Of a stretch of 64,000 bases of DNA, positions 45,390-58,545 are shown in pieces. Under the pieces are notes generated by a model, which saw nothing but the letters and a program-made list of their open reading frames with translations, made no database searches and had not been told where the DNA came from. A program made the position numbers and the translations under genes. Numbering within the stretch: the first letter of the stretch is position 1; every line of letters starts with the position of its first letter. Location of the stretch: the NCBI GenBank assembly GCA_963932465.1, contig CAWVRF010001061.1, positions 124,001 to 188,000 of the forward strand, given 5' to 3'. This stretch comes from Maratus speciosus (lineage: Eukaryota > Arthropoda > Arachnida > Araneae > Salticidae).

Positions 45390-46326
45390 CAGGGTTCGTT
45401 GACATATATCAATCGATATATATCTTGATATATATCATGATATATATCCGATATTTACTTTGAAAATATCAAGATTTTGGATATTTTCGATATTTTCATA
45501 TTACTTCTATATTTATTCTCAAAATATCAAGATGTGTGCTACTTTCAATATTTTTCTGTATTTGATATTTATTTTCAAGATATCACTGTGCAAGATATTT
45601 TTGATATTTTCCGTCAAAACAAGTGCAAATTAAATTTCTAACTGTTGTTGACTGTGTTGTTCTGTAAATAAAGAATTTTTGTCTCTGATATTGACTTTTT
45701 TAGCCGAATAGAAGAAATCAAATATATTTTCCAAGCTTTATGTTTGAATTTTTTACTTTTAACTGTAGGTTATGAGGGACATTATTAATTGAGAACAGAC
45801 ACTGAAAAATAAACTGTCTAATTTAAATACTCAGCTATATATATACAGCTTTATTAGAAAAGAATCAGTTCTGGTATTGATTTAGTTCTGTTTAAACTGT
45901 ACAGCCTGTTAGAGGATAAAAAAATGCTAAAAAGTTTCAGTTAAAACAATATTATGTATTTAAAATTTTGTTTTATAAGTTTCTGATTTCTTGATAGTTG
46001 ATACTGAATCCTATAGCTTTTTTTTTTAATTATTATTTTTAATATTATTTAATGTAAGTGCATAAAGCAAATTGTTTTGGTTTTCAATTAGTTGATTTTC
46101 AATTTTGTTTTAAGTTAAAAAAAAAGTGCCTTTAGTATATTGTTTAAGTTTTCATGTTAAATGCAATATGTTTTAGTTTCTAATGCATATTATGCTTGAA
46201 AAAATTTATTATCAGCAAAGTTGACTGCTTTGAAAATATTGGATATATATCGAAAATATCTGATATATATCAAAATATCGAATATTTTTGATATTTTCGA
46301 AAATATCATGATATTTATGAACCCTG
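45390..46326. mobile_element. hAT-like element with GATATAT-rich ends
   Basis: Ends CAGGGTTCGTTGACATAT and ATATTTATGAACCCTG are inverted over the terminal bases. Flanks TATACAGC and AGTACAGC agree at 6 of 8 positions, compatible with an aged 8-bp TSD. Dense GATATTTTC/GATATATATC repeats at both ends resemble sub-terminal binding arrays. The centre (45650-46200) is unique A+T-rich DNA with no ORF. Confidence 0.6.
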
Positions 46327-46800
46327 AGTACAGCATTTGTTTCCGATTAATACTCCTTAACGAAACTAAAACTTAATAAATAAATAAATAAATAAATAGT
46401 AAAATAATACAAATTTAACACAAATTAAACTTACATGGAATCGAAATACGCGCTTAATTCACTGAAATTATCAGATTCAAAAAAGCTGCTGTAAATAGCA
46501 AAATCTTTGGCAAAAAACTTCTAGCATGCGGTCAATTCAAAACTCTTTTAATAAATTTCAAAACTTTATTTGAATACATTACTGATATTTTTCATGTAAA
46601 AATCCTTTTTGGTGTTTTAATTTAACAAGCTAACAAAATATATAAAAGCAAAAAATCTATAAGAGTATCCAATTAAAACAAATCACATTCACCTATGTTC
46701 TGTAACCCGGGAAGCCCGCTATGAATGTCTAAGTATCAATAATTTGAAACAAAAAATCCATTTTTAAAAACGGAATTGAATTTTTAATAGTTATTGGCCT
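46327..46800. other. unassigned stretch
   Basis: Contains a TAAA microsatellite (~46377-46398). Nothing else assignable. Confidence 0.5.
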
Positions 46801-47316
46801 TTTTACCCGACTAAAAAGAACGGTTATGTGTTTCACGCGTATCTGCATACGTGGATTTCTTTATATCCTCGAAACATCGCAACGGCTGGGTGGATTTTAA
46901 TGAATGAGGTCTCTTATCAATTCGTCTTAACGGCCCGATGGTTATAGACTAGGTTTTGTTTTTATAAATTGAAAATGGCGGCCGTAAAATACAAAAAGAC
47001 GGTAGAGATGAAAAGAAAAAATTACGCACCCTATTGAGTGGCATATCATTGGATAGGACTTTCAAAATGAAGACGATGTTTCATTGACTATTTTAGTCAT
47101 AGCTCCGTTAAAATATTATACAACCTAGAAGTTGTGATGTAGGATCTCCAGCTTTACTGCAACTCTAACCATCATAGACAAGTAAATAAAAATATACAAG
47201 TAAATAAAAAAAATACGTAAGTAATATAAAAAATAGTTTCACATTGATGAGAAATAATTAATTAGTTCGTTTTTTACGCAGTCGGGTTTTTTGATTTTTT
47301 ATATTTAATTGTTTAT
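46801..47316 (+). repeat. dispersed repeat family I, copy 3
   Basis: Same orientation as 22916-23500; starts ACCCGACTAAAAAG and ends GCAGTCGGGTTTTTTGATTT. A ~90-bp internal part (around AGGCCTCATC) is missing. Confidence 0.8.
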
Positions 47317-47560
47317 TGTAAATTATTTAAAAGAATACATAGATCAATTAACAAATAATGCTGTTTTTTGTAATATCCCCATCTGTAAGAAACAATAAAG
47401 GTCTCATTTGTAAATGAGTTATTTTGTTGAGTATAAATTGTTCCACTACACAAACTATCATACTATAAAAAGTATACGTATCCATACATAAATAACTGAC
47501 AAAAGAATGTTTTTTTTTTTGTAAATATTTTTGCATTATAAAATTGGTTGCGTTATTAAC

Positions 47561-48888
47561 ACTTTCCAACAAATTTGAAAAGTGTATACGACGTTTGTGA
47601 AGTGTTTGTCTGGCCGTCTGTCCGGCTGCCCGCGCTCTAACTCTCGTAAATATACTCTGATTGCCCTAAAATTTTTGGATGTTATTGACGTTTACCGAAG
47701 CACGCTCCCTATTTCAAATGAAGTTTGTTGCATATTTAGTTTATTTACAGGGACAGTCAAAATTATTCCGTTAGATTACGGCCGATGGAAAAAAAATCGT
47801 TTCAAATGATTTTTAATGAAGTAACACACTTTCAAACATAATAAAATTGATATGCATTTACGAAGTGCAATATAATATGCGGAGCAAAGAATAGTTATTG
47901 TTCATTTACAGGGTCACACAAAAGAATTTAGTTACATAATGTTATAGGGCGGGGGGGGGGGGGGGGGGGGGGACAGTTTTCAGCATATTTTAATAATGTT
48001 AAACTATTTCATATATAATGAAATTTATATACGTCGCTGAGACTTACAATAACTTATTTCATTTATAATACGAAGAGCATAGCATTTACAGGGACACGCA
48101 AAAGATTTCAGATACTATATTGCATCCCAAGTACTGTACATTAGCGATGATTGCTGGAAATGCATTTTCAATTATGATGTACGTTTTTATGTTTCACTAT
48201 TTATGCATACTATGTGGTGGTGTATAAATGCTATAATTTATATACAGGGTTGCACAAAAAAATTCGTAAGGGTTACTGGGTATGAGCGCAAATTGCTTCG
48301 AGGTGGTTTTTTAAATAAGTTATGAATTTTGCCGCTGAACTGCATTTAGTTTATTAAGAAATGTTTGTAGAACATAGATAAAATGATGTACAGGGTCACG
48401 CAAATAGATACATGGCCATCTATAAATGATAATTTCTGGAAATGTGATCTCAGTGGTTTTAAGAGTGTTTTAGTTTGAATTAAATTTTAGCTAAACAGTG
48501 GCATGTAATAAGGGTTCTAGGTAAACTACAGGGTTTTACAAAAGTATTCAAGTATGTTTCCCTCTTTTAGTATAAATTGCTGAAACAGAAATTTCAACTT
48601 GTTATGCGTTTTCTTGCTAAGCTAAATTTTCCCACTATGTAGTATATGTATCAACCTACAGATCAAATACAGGGCTGTTCAAAAGAACTAGGATAGATAT
48701 TTGAGTATGGACGGTAACTGCGGAAATCAATTTTTCAAATGTTTTATGCGTTTTCTAAAATGTTTACTTAATTACCTTATTTACCTTATTTCCATAAATA
48801 ACGATGTTTTGTTAAAATATTCGGGAAGTGTTGTTGGAAAGTGTCTCATAATCTATGCTTAACACATGATTTTTCTTTCTTGTTTAAA
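47561..48888 (+). mobile_element. family H copy 4 (HINE-like), the most complete
   Basis: Starts ACACTTTCCAACAAATTTG, continues with GTCTGGCCGTCTGTCCGGCT and GCTCTAACTCTCG, then about seven units beginning ACAGGGT(C/T)(A/G)CACAAA. It ends GTTGTTGGAAAGTGTCTC plus the shared tail TAATCTATGCTTAACACATG. The terminal ACACTTTCCAACA / TGTTGGAAAGTGT pair is inverted, fitting Helentron-type sub-terminal repeats. It has a 22-G run at 47951-47972. No functional ORF. Confidence 0.8.
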
Positions 48889-49411
48889 CATGGTAAAGGA
48901 CAGAATTTTGCCTGGAATATAAAATCTATGTGCATTAACAGACATATTGAAAAAAATTTACACTAAAATTTTAACGCTATTTTAAAGTAGTTAAAGGCTT
49001 AAGAGGTAGAGCACAGTGTAAGATTTTTGTTTTGTTTTTATTCAAAATCAGATTTTTAACGTTTTTTTTTTTTTTTTTTTTTTTAATTGAAACATTATAA
49101 TGCAAAAAGTTATACATATAATATTCTCAAACTTTGCTAATGCTATGAAAATGTTAATTTCGGAAATGAAAGTTTGCTATAATTATAACTACATTGCTTT
49201 TAATGTTTTTATTTATACAAAGTTGTGACATTTGGAGATTTTTGAGATTGTTGTATTTCAACGTCAAATGGTGTAGCTTTTAGGGCATAGACATAATAGC
49301 GGGATTAAAATTACGAGAGTTGTGACGATTTCAATTATAACAACAAAATTTACAACATATGTATATCTTGATTTAAATTTAAGTTTTTATATTTTCCGTA
49401 AGTGTCGTTCG
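48889..49411. other. unassigned stretch with a T run at ~49062-49084
   Basis: No repeat partner or coding signal recognised. Confidence 0.5.
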
Positions 49412-49905
49412 GTGCGTTCGTAATTATATAAATACGCAGCAACTATAGTCGTCGTCTGGTTCGTCCGTCTGTCTGTTCGTCTGTGCGCATATGACAGTGC
49501 AAAAACTTCCCGTCCAAATAGTTTGAAATTTAATATCTATAATTGCAGAATTTTGTCGAGTCATTTCAAGTTTCATGATAATCGAACTAAAATTCTAAAA
49601 TATATTAATAAAAGTTTTCTTCATTCTATTAAATCCTATCATACGTAATTAATTCAATGATATCCCATGATAGGTAAGGATTCTAGGTTGCCATGGGGAT
49701 GACGTCCTATTTAAGGTAGGGTCATATTATTTCCCTATTGCTTAATTTAATATATACAATCATAATAAATTTTATATTCATGCATTTTTGCATAAAAGTA
49801 CAACAACTATTGCACAAAGATCTGAATATTGATAAAACTAGTTTTAGTACGAACACACCTCATTTGCCCTGTTTGATCTACAATTTCCGACTTGTTTTAT
49901 AACTA
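49412..49905 (+). repeat. dispersed repeat family A, copy 2
   Basis: Aligns with 8645-9135. It has a longer CGTCCGTCTGTCTGTTCGTC microsatellite. Confidence 0.8.
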
Positions 49906-50468
49906 TTTTGATCAAAATAGTCTAAATATTTAAAAATGTAAAGCTTTTATATATGTTGTTCAATATTTTAAGACATTCTAGAATACGTATGAGAGATCAA
50001 TTTTAAAAGTATTTAAAAAAATATCTTTGGAATGTTGCGAATATCATAAAAAGTGTTATACTCAAATTAGTATTATTTAGACACGTACTTTTAAACGCTC
50101 TTAAGTACTATTAAATCAGGACATTTATTCTGAATATATACCTATTCTATATCCTATATGATAACCTTATATATAATTATTAAACCAGGACAGTCATTTG
50201 TAAAATACTTACTGATTATGGTCATATGCGTTTCTTTTAAAAGAAGTCTGAATATTAATGAGATAAATTCTTGAAAAATAAAGCAATTTATTTCATTTAA
50301 AACAAAATAATTTGAAGGTAATGTTAGAAAGGATAGACTATTTTTCAGAGATGTATAGATTAGCATATTTTAGCGAGAATGCTTTGGCTCAAAATATTAT
50401 TGTTATCTTTTCTTTGCATATGTTTATTGTTATCTGCATTCCTTTTTAAACATGTTTGAGGTTCATAA
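49906..50468. other. unassigned stretch
   Basis: A+T-rich; no supported feature. Confidence 0.5.
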
Positions 50469-50618
50469 GGCAGGCGGCACACTGAAGCGACCCAAGCAAC
50501 ATGGCCCGTGTCTTAGGGGAAGAAATGAGTTGGAACAAAGAAGAAATCTGTTTCAATCCAGTTTTATCTTCTAAGATGCGAGACATGTTGCCTGTGTCGT
50601 CTCGTTGTGCGACCTACC
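50469..50618. mobile_element. small MITE, Harbinger-like, copy 1
   Basis: Ends GGCAGGCGGCACACTGAAGC and GTTGTGCGACCTACC form an imperfect inverted pair. The 3-bp flanks are TAA and TTA. The terminal style matches the next element. Confidence 0.5.
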
Positions 50619-50833
50619 TTAGACGTTCATTAACTTTTTCACTTTCAGGTCGTTTTATTTACGTTGTACACACATACAAAATAAAAATATTTTGATTTAG
50701 AAGTTTTCAAAACACTATCATAATCTGTTTAAAAGATGGGAGGTATATGAGAAACAAGAGAGCTCAATTAGGAATAAATGTCATAGGAGCAGTACGCCAG
50801 ATAATCATTCACCATAAAATCATGATATACTTA

Positions 50834-50994
50834 GGCGCATCCTACACTGAGACGACAAGCGACATGAAGCCGAAACATGTAGCGCAAAAACCGGTCGAAA
50901 CAAAGAACGAAGTTGTTTCAAACCTGTTTTAAACCAGTTTTACCAGCGAATTCAAGCGACATGTCTTATGTGTCGCCTTAGTGTGGGATGCGCC
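50834..50994. mobile_element. small MITE, Harbinger-like, copy 2
   Basis: Ends GGCGCATCCTACACTGAG and TTAGTGTGGGATGCGCC are inverted with few mismatches. TTA flanks both sides (50831-50833, 50995-50997), the usual PIF/Harbinger target. Internal repeats of GCGACATG. Confidence 0.75.
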
Positions 50995-50997
50995 TTA

Positions 50998-52279
50998 GAG
51001 TATAGTATGAAGGTGAAGTTAAAAACTTCGACATGTCTCCTATATACATATACCTACCAGAATATCTATAAAATCCCAATGAAACGAATTTATGAAACGG
51101 CTGACTTATTATATTTTATAGCTATTTCTCCTAAAATATGGAACGTTTGGCTCTGAAATTAACACAAATTATAACTATTGATCCTCAGATGTCAAAAAGG
51201 TTATTAGAATTTTTAAATTCGAATTAATTTTAAAGATATTACTTTTTTTCTAATTTTAATGACATTTATCTAATGATGGCTTCCATAATGATTTCTTCCA
51301 TTTTAATCCTCATAAGGTCGTTTCAAGGTCGTTCGTTAAGGTCATAATCCTCATAATCCTCATGGAACTATACTTTTTACATAACATCTGGTTAATGTAG
51401 TGTTTGTGTTTTAATATTATTGGTCATTTTCATTATCTTTCAATGGTATTATTGAACAGAAAGTTTAATATATATATATATATATTTATATACGCACGAT
51501 TTGATGATTATTTTTAAACAGAAAAATCCTACTATGTATCTTAACAATATATATTCGCGAGAGATTAGCGAATATTTAATAAAGATATAGTCCTAAAAGG
51601 CAAACAGAAAAACAAGCGCATACAAACGAATTATATAACTTGTTTTGTTTAAAGTCTCTTTATATATATATTGACTACTTTCAATTTCATAACGAAAACA
51701 TGTAATAAAGTGTTTCAAAATCTTGAGTTTGTTGTTTTTTGTCTTCTAACATTTTTCTTTACATTTCTTTATATTTTCTTACGAAAGTAAAATATTTATT
51801 TATAAACGACCCTTCTTCTTACATACGCATAAAAAAACATATTTATATACCCTTTACACGCATAAATTTCCTTTTTCATTTTAAGTGGCACTTATTCTAT
51901 TTGTTTTGAATGATGTTTCGTAACCATCACCATTACAAATGTGAATGCGGACGACATCTTACTTTCGCCCCTGTCATTGAAAATAACAATGAAGAGCGAA
52001 GGTAAGAATAATTATCTAAGCAGAATGAAGTCTCTTTTATTTTTTCAAATACTTGGAGACAATTTAAATATATTCTTTATGTGAGTCCAGCGATTCCGAA
52101 AATTTCTGTTATTACATGATCAACCTTAAAGTTTGAAAATACTCTCGAATCACCCAATATTTAGGTATATAGAACTATATATATAATCTATCTCTATTTT
52201 GGGTAAACTATATATATGAATACAGTAATAAATAATTCAAATGAAAATGAAATAGGCATAAAACAAATGCCTCTTTTAC
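50998..52279. other. unassigned stretch with TA microsatellites
   Basis: TA runs at ~51470-51486 and ~51660-51670. CCTCATAA-type short repeats at ~51310-51362. No gene or element recognised. Confidence 0.5.
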
Positions 52280-52285
52280 TATACA

Positions 52286-52453
52286 CAGGGCTCGCACCGT
52301 TCCTAAAATTTTCGCACTTTTCTACCAGTATTTTAAACAAGAATTCTTCGTCTTATATTCCCTTAACGTTTATAATAGAATTATACAACAAAGATTATCG
52401 TTTTAATTTAGTGGTAGTAAAGTGCGAAAATTTTAGGAACGCTGCGAGCCCTG
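52286..52453. mobile_element. 168-bp MITE with CAGGGCTC ends and 6-bp TSD
   Basis: Ends CAGGGCTCGCACCGTTCCTA and TTAGGAACGCTGCGAGCCCTG-type right end are inverted, continuing AAATTTTCGCAC inward. TATACA flanks both sides exactly (52280-52285, 52454-52459). Same terminal octamer and TSD length as 37913-38093, different interior. It inserted at the very end of the mariner-like element that starts at 52458. Confidence 0.85.
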
Positions 52454-52977
52454 TATACAGTGTGTCCGCTCTCAACGGTGTCCAATGGCTAATTCCTAAA
52501 TCGTTAGCCATAGACATATAGTTCCTGTTACAAAAATGTTTTAAATGAGGTAAAGAAATATTTCAAAAGCGATTTTGGTCACGAAAAACATTTCTTAAAA
52601 AATTACGAAATTTAACTTTTTATACGGTCCCCCGGTCCTATAAGTTATATTTAGTAAAATTTTTTTATTACACTGACAAGTAAGACAAAAAAAAGTCCCA
52701 TTCATATATCTCTAAAATTGAGCGAGTTATGAAACTTTAAAAATGCATGACTTATGCCACTTTTCTGCTCTGAAAACAAATGAGTTCGGCTTGGCTTTGA
52801 AAGGTCACATACCAAGTGCTTAAAGTATTCGAAGATCTTATTTCATGTGTATCTGCGCCTTGAAAAAAAATCGTACAAGTATTACTATTAAATTAACATT
52901 TATTAAGTTTCAGATTCGCTAAAATAACATATGTTTTATTTTGTCAGGATTTGAATATGTTACTTCAACAATCATAT

Positions 52978-53142
52978 CTATAATAAAACACTCATACTAC
53001 AATATATATTAAAACACACATACACACATAAATAACGCCTGAATTCAACAGTTAAAGGTACATATAGAAATATTATACAGACATACAAACAATAAATACA
53101 ATAAACCCAACTGGAGTGAAAAATTAGCCAGAGCCAGGAATC
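52978..53142 (-). mobile_element. truncated SINE copy
   Basis: Closely matches the left arm of the dimer at 29806-29970, ending inside the T-arm (GCCAGAGCCAGGAATC). The head beyond the B box is missing. Confidence 0.8.
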
Positions 53143-53195
53143 AACAAAAAATTTCGGATAGATTATCGTCAAGAAGTTTAAGAAAAAGTTTTATA

Positions 53196-55050
53196 CTAGT
53201 AAATCTACAGATCAGGAGCCTCAACGTCATCTTTGCAAGTCATTGTTTTTTAACACTCATTGCGTAATATTCATCTTCCTACAAATCGCTTTTTAAAGTT
53301 TTCAAATTACATAAATATTTATAAGAATACAAAATACTTCGTAAAGTTTCAGAAATTAAATGTGTTAAACAATTGGTTATACACTGATGTTCTGAAGTTC
53401 TGATGAGCTGCTAATTCTGGTAACTTTTTAAATCAAAAATTGCATTTCTTCAGGGGGGCACAGCCCCCCTGAACCCTCCGTAGTTTATTTAAGCTTACAT
53501 TCGTAATTTTTTATTGATTGTGCGGATGGTTATAGTATATCATAGATTTTTTTTTTTTTTTCGCTGTGATTTATAAGGATAAGCATAAGTTTTTTTTTTT
53601 TATATAAATTAATAACTTTAAAATTTAAAATAAAATCCTCATGTTAACCGTACGCAAACAATAAATCTTGAAGTGACGCCAAAAAATGTAACCTTAAAAT
53701 CCGCTACATTCGACCGAAACACAACGGCGTGCTTAAAAAAAGAAAGAAAGAAAAGAAAAATATTTTTAGTAATACAGTTTTTAATTCATAATACGATGAA
53801 ATGCTACTTTAGAATGCTTAAATATAAGCAGATCATTTTCATTTTACAGAAAAAAGGCACGGATGAAGTCAAAGAATTCGGTCCCTGTTCCACGTGCTTG
53901 TTTTGTTTGGGCCAAATAATGGCATTTAAATCTGGGCGATAACGCACATCATATTGCAAACTGTTTTTACGGCATACTGCATCTCCATCTATCTCTTTCC
54001 TCCGTAAATAATAGTTCATTTTATTTTAGCCAAGGTCTTTTTATTCCAACATCTTTTTTTTTATATAAATGACGTCTAATTCATCTGCTATCCGTACTTA
54101 CTCAAAACCTTTCATCTTGTTATATTAAGAAATACTTGAGATTTGCTTTTTATTCCCAATATGTCGCCATATTAATTTTTTTATTCTTATTTTTTTTTCA
54201 TTTTCCTGTTTCACGTCAAAATCTTTCAATTGAAAATTGTTTAAGAGAAAATATTATTCAGGGTTTTGATTTTCTTGGCAACGATTAAAGAAACATTGAT
54301 AAATTTTATGAAAAAATGTCACATTATTCTCTATGAAAATAATGAACTTTTGTATTTTTAAGCAAAATATTTGAATAAAATAAATAAAATATTGCCTATT
54401 TTTATTTCTGGGGCTAAAATTCATCTATATGCAAAAATACAAATGCATTAATTCATCCGTTTTGACGTTGGCTTTATTGAAACATTATAGACGCATTTAT
54501 ACTAATATTATTAAGACCAAATTCGTTGCTAGGCAACTGATGAAAGAAAAGGTAAAAAATGAAATATGTATTATGTCAAATTGATAAAACAAAATGCTTT
54601 ATATTATTGGAAAACATGCATAAAGTTCCCCAAAAATTATAAACCTAATTTAAAAAATCTCGCAAATATATTGACATAATTTCAAACTAATTGGAATAAT
54701 TTAATAATCTTATTTAAAAATTTCAGCATCCAAAATTTACCATTTAAATCCATTTTTATATGAGCCATTTCTTTCAACAAATGAAAATTTGAAAATCGTC
54801 TGACTTGCCATAGACAAGCATTACAGAGTAAAATAAAATGTTCTATATTTCCCGAACGAATGAACCAAATTTAACCAAAAACTATACAGCTAAGTCCGAG
54901 TACCTCATCAACATGCCCAATTAATTTCATGCCGATCGGATGCTTTTTGCGGCAGTTATCGCGGAACAGACAGACAGACAGACAGACAAACGGAAATCAA
55001 AACTTTTCGTGTCTCCACAGTAAGCCTTCACTGACGTTTCGGCAATTAGA
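53196..55050 (-). mobile_element. Helitron-like family E, copy 1
   Basis: On the minus strand it starts TCTAATTGCCGAAACGTCAG after an A and ends ...GATCTGTAGATTTACTAG before a T; GATCTG/AGATC near the end gives a short stem. Internal landmarks are a GTCTGTCTGTC microsatellite (54968-54985) and the hairpin AGGGGGGC..GCCCCCCT (53451). The next copy begins 5 bp away. No Rep/helicase frame. Confidence 0.65.
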
Positions 55051-56699
55051 TAATACTAGTAAATCTGCAGATCAGGAGCCTCAACGTCAGCTCTGCAAGT
55101 CATTGTTTTTAGACTCACTTTGGTAATATTCAGTTTCCTGCAAACCGCAATTTAAAGGTTTCAAATTATGTAATTATTTATAAGAATAAAAAATACGAAG
55201 TTTTCAGACATTAGAAGCATTAAATTAAAAACTTTATGGAAGGATATTTCGAAATTTTCATGAGCTGTTAATTCTTGTATATTTTTTAAATAATAAAGTA
55301 GATTTCTTCAGGGGGGCGGAGCCCCCCTGAACCCCCCGTGGTCTTATTAATTTACATACGTAACTTTTTATTTATTGCGCTAATGGTTAGCGCAAATCTT
55401 AGATTTCTTTTTACACTTCCGAGCCTTATTTTTCAATACTGGTAACACAGAAAATGATTTACATTGACGCAATTATATTAAACGTTTAGGTTTTATGAAT
55501 AAAAATGTAATTTCCTTTAAAAATAAAATAATTTTCATTCATATTTCCTGAAATGAGGCGGCATTAAGAAGTAACACCCGTCAAAAAATATTTTTTCAGG
55601 CAATCTAGTTAATGCTTGGTTTTTAAGGATGAAAATATTTATTTCCCGATACAATGACGTCATTTTCGACAGCGATAATTTTGCGGTGCATAATTTTGAT
55701 ATTTACTATATATTTGCTCTTCAAAAGTTTTTTTTTCCTCATTGGAATTTTCGATTAAGAATTAACATTTCTGTTAGCTTTGTGCAGACGATAAACTATG
55801 AAATATTAGTAACATTTTTTTTTTTATATATAATAAGAATTAATATCATAACACAAGCCCCCTTTATTTCAACCTCAAAGCGTATTCGTTTTATTTTTGA
55901 TATACGAGATCAAATTCACCTTCTTTTCGTATCTTCACTTTATTTCTAATATGAAGGCGTATGCATGTCTATTTTTTATTTCATTTTCCTCTCGCACATA
56001 AAAATCTTTCAAATCAAAATTAACTGTTTAGGATAAATTTTTATTCCGGGATTGAATTTTCGTGGCAACGGCAAAGAAAAAAAAATGATTGTTAAATTTC
56101 ATAGCAAAATGTCGGTTTATTCCTTATGAAAATAATGAACTTTTTAACTTAAAAGAAAAATATTTGAACAAAATAAATAGAACATAGTCTTTCTTTATTT
56201 CTGTGGTAAATTCCATCTATATGTAAAGACACAAAGGCATTAATTCGTCCCTTTTGACTTTGATTTAACTTCAAACAATTACACATACTTTCACATTGAC
56301 GATATTTTTATGTGTAGTTCGCTGCTAGGTAACAGTTAAAAGATAATAAAAACAATTAAATATGTGCTTAAAAAGAAAATTTATATTAAAAAAAATATTT
56401 TATATTATTCAAACACATATATAAAATCTCTCCATAAAAGTTATACACCGAATTTAAAAAGTCCTTCCGGCCAATTCCGGGAGGAAGAGGTAGCTTTCAT
56501 ATTCCTTATTTTTAAAAAGCCAACTTATATTATTCAAACACACGAAGCTCAATTAAGTGGAAACCGAATGTAGGAGATTCAATTTTAATTTTTATCAATA
56601 CTAAATCATTATGAATGAGAATTTCGCGAAATTAGTCAGCTTTATCCAAGTTGCTTTTATTTAAAGTAACTTATATTTGGCTGCTAAATTCGGCGACTT

Positions 56700-58477
56700 C
56701 TTAAAGTGCCTGCCATTTTAAGACAACATGGTGGATGAGGCTAACCAGTGAACTTGGTCGAGACCTTAGTAATTGCTGTGCACATGCTCACTCTCATCGG
56801 AATCGGTTGATATATACGAGTGCTGCAGGCAAAAAATCAGATTTTTCAAAATGTCACAGACGTTAAAAATTGAAACTGCTATATATGGACCATTTTTTAA
56901 GGTAAAGACAAACAAAAAATGCTCCTGAATCCTTATATCAAGGTCAAATACTTAAGAAAGAAACCTTTTTCAATTTCTAATTTTTTTGCACCTCACTTTA
57001 AATATATTTTTTTTTAATTAAATGGCCGCCATTTTGAAACAAGATGGCTGATGAAGCTGGCCAGCGAACTTGGTCGAGATATTGATGTATACTATCCAAA
57101 TGCCTTCTTCCATCGAAATAGGCGAATACGTGTGGTATCGCGTGACAAATACAAGATCGTTTCAATGTGTTAGCCATGATAGAAATTCAAAGTGCTATAA
57201 TTCAACCACTTTTTAAGATATAAACAAAAGAACAAATTTTCAGAAACAAAAACTGCTCCAAAATCTTTGTATCAAGGCCAAACACACAAAAAAAATCTTT
57301 TTCATTTTCCAATTTTTTAATACCTCATTTTAAATTTTAAATTACATTTTTAAAAAAAAAATGGCAATCCTTTTGAAACAAGATGGCGAATGAAGCTGGC
57401 CAACGAACTCGGTCGAGACATTGGTATGCACTATGTACAGACCAAGTTACATTCAAATCGGTTCATAAATACGCCTGTCATCGCATGACAAAAATCAGGT
57501 CGTTTTAAAATGTCAGCCACAATAGAAATTCAAAATGTTATAACTCAGCCATTTTTTTTAGATATAGATGAAACAAAACCTGTTCCGGAATCTTTGTATT
57601 AAGGTCAAACACATACAAAAAAAATCTTTTTCATTTTCTAATTTTTTGGTATCTCATTTTAAATTTAATTTTTTTTAAATTTTTTTAAATGGCCGCCATT
57701 TTGAAACAAGATGGCGGATGAAGCTGGCCAACGAACTCGGTTGAGTTATTTGTATGTACTATGTACACACCAAGGTACATCCAAATCGGTTCATAAATAC
57801 GTCTGTTATCACGTGGCAAAAATCAGGGCGTTTCAAAATGTCAGCCACGCTAGAAATTCAAAATGCTATAACTCAACCATTTTTTAAGATATAGACGAAA
57901 CAAAAACTGCTCCCGAATCTTTTTATCAAGGTCAAACACATAAGAAAAAAATATTTGTCCAATTTTCAATTTTTTCGTACCACATTTCATATTTAAATTT
58001 TTCTTAAAATTTTAAATGGCCGCCATTTTTAAACAAAATGGCGGATGAAGCTGGCCAACGAACTCGGTCGAGACATTGGTCTGTACTATGTATAAACGAA
58101 GTTACATCCAAATCGGTTCATAAATACGCCTTTTATCGCGTGACAAAATTCAGGACGTTTCAAAATGTCAGCTTCGCTAGAAATTCAAAATGCCATAACT
58201 CAGCCATTTTTTAAGATATAGACGAAACAAAAACTGCTACGAAGTCTTTGTATAAAGGTCAAATACACAAGAAAAAAATGTTTTTCCATTTTCAATTTTT
58301 TGGTACCACATTTCAAATTTTAAATTTTTTTAAATGTTTAAATGGCCGCCATTTTGAAACAAAATGGCGGATGAAGCTGGCCAACGAACTCGGTCGAGAC
58401 ATTCGTATGCATTATGGACACACCGAATTACATCCAAATCGGTTCATAAATACGAGTGTTACAGTGTGACATAGGTC

Positions 58478-58478
<1 letters not shown>
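56700..58478 (+). repeat. tandem array of about 5.5 units of 326-339 bp with paired GCCGCCAT motifs
   Basis: ATGGCCGCCATTTTGAAAC or its variants start at ~56704, 57022, 57361, 57689, 58016 and 58342. Each unit opens with CCGCCATTTTG and CAAGATGGCGG as an inverted pair and includes CCAAATCGGTTCATAAATAC. The first unit is the most diverged and the 3' units the most alike. No coding. Confidence 0.9.
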
Positions 58479-58517
<39 letters not shown>

Positions 58518-58545
58518 ATATATATATATATATATATATATATAT
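58475..58545. repeat. TA microsatellite
   Basis: About 65 bp of TATATA, broken once by TTGATA, at the end of the tandem array. Confidence 0.95.
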
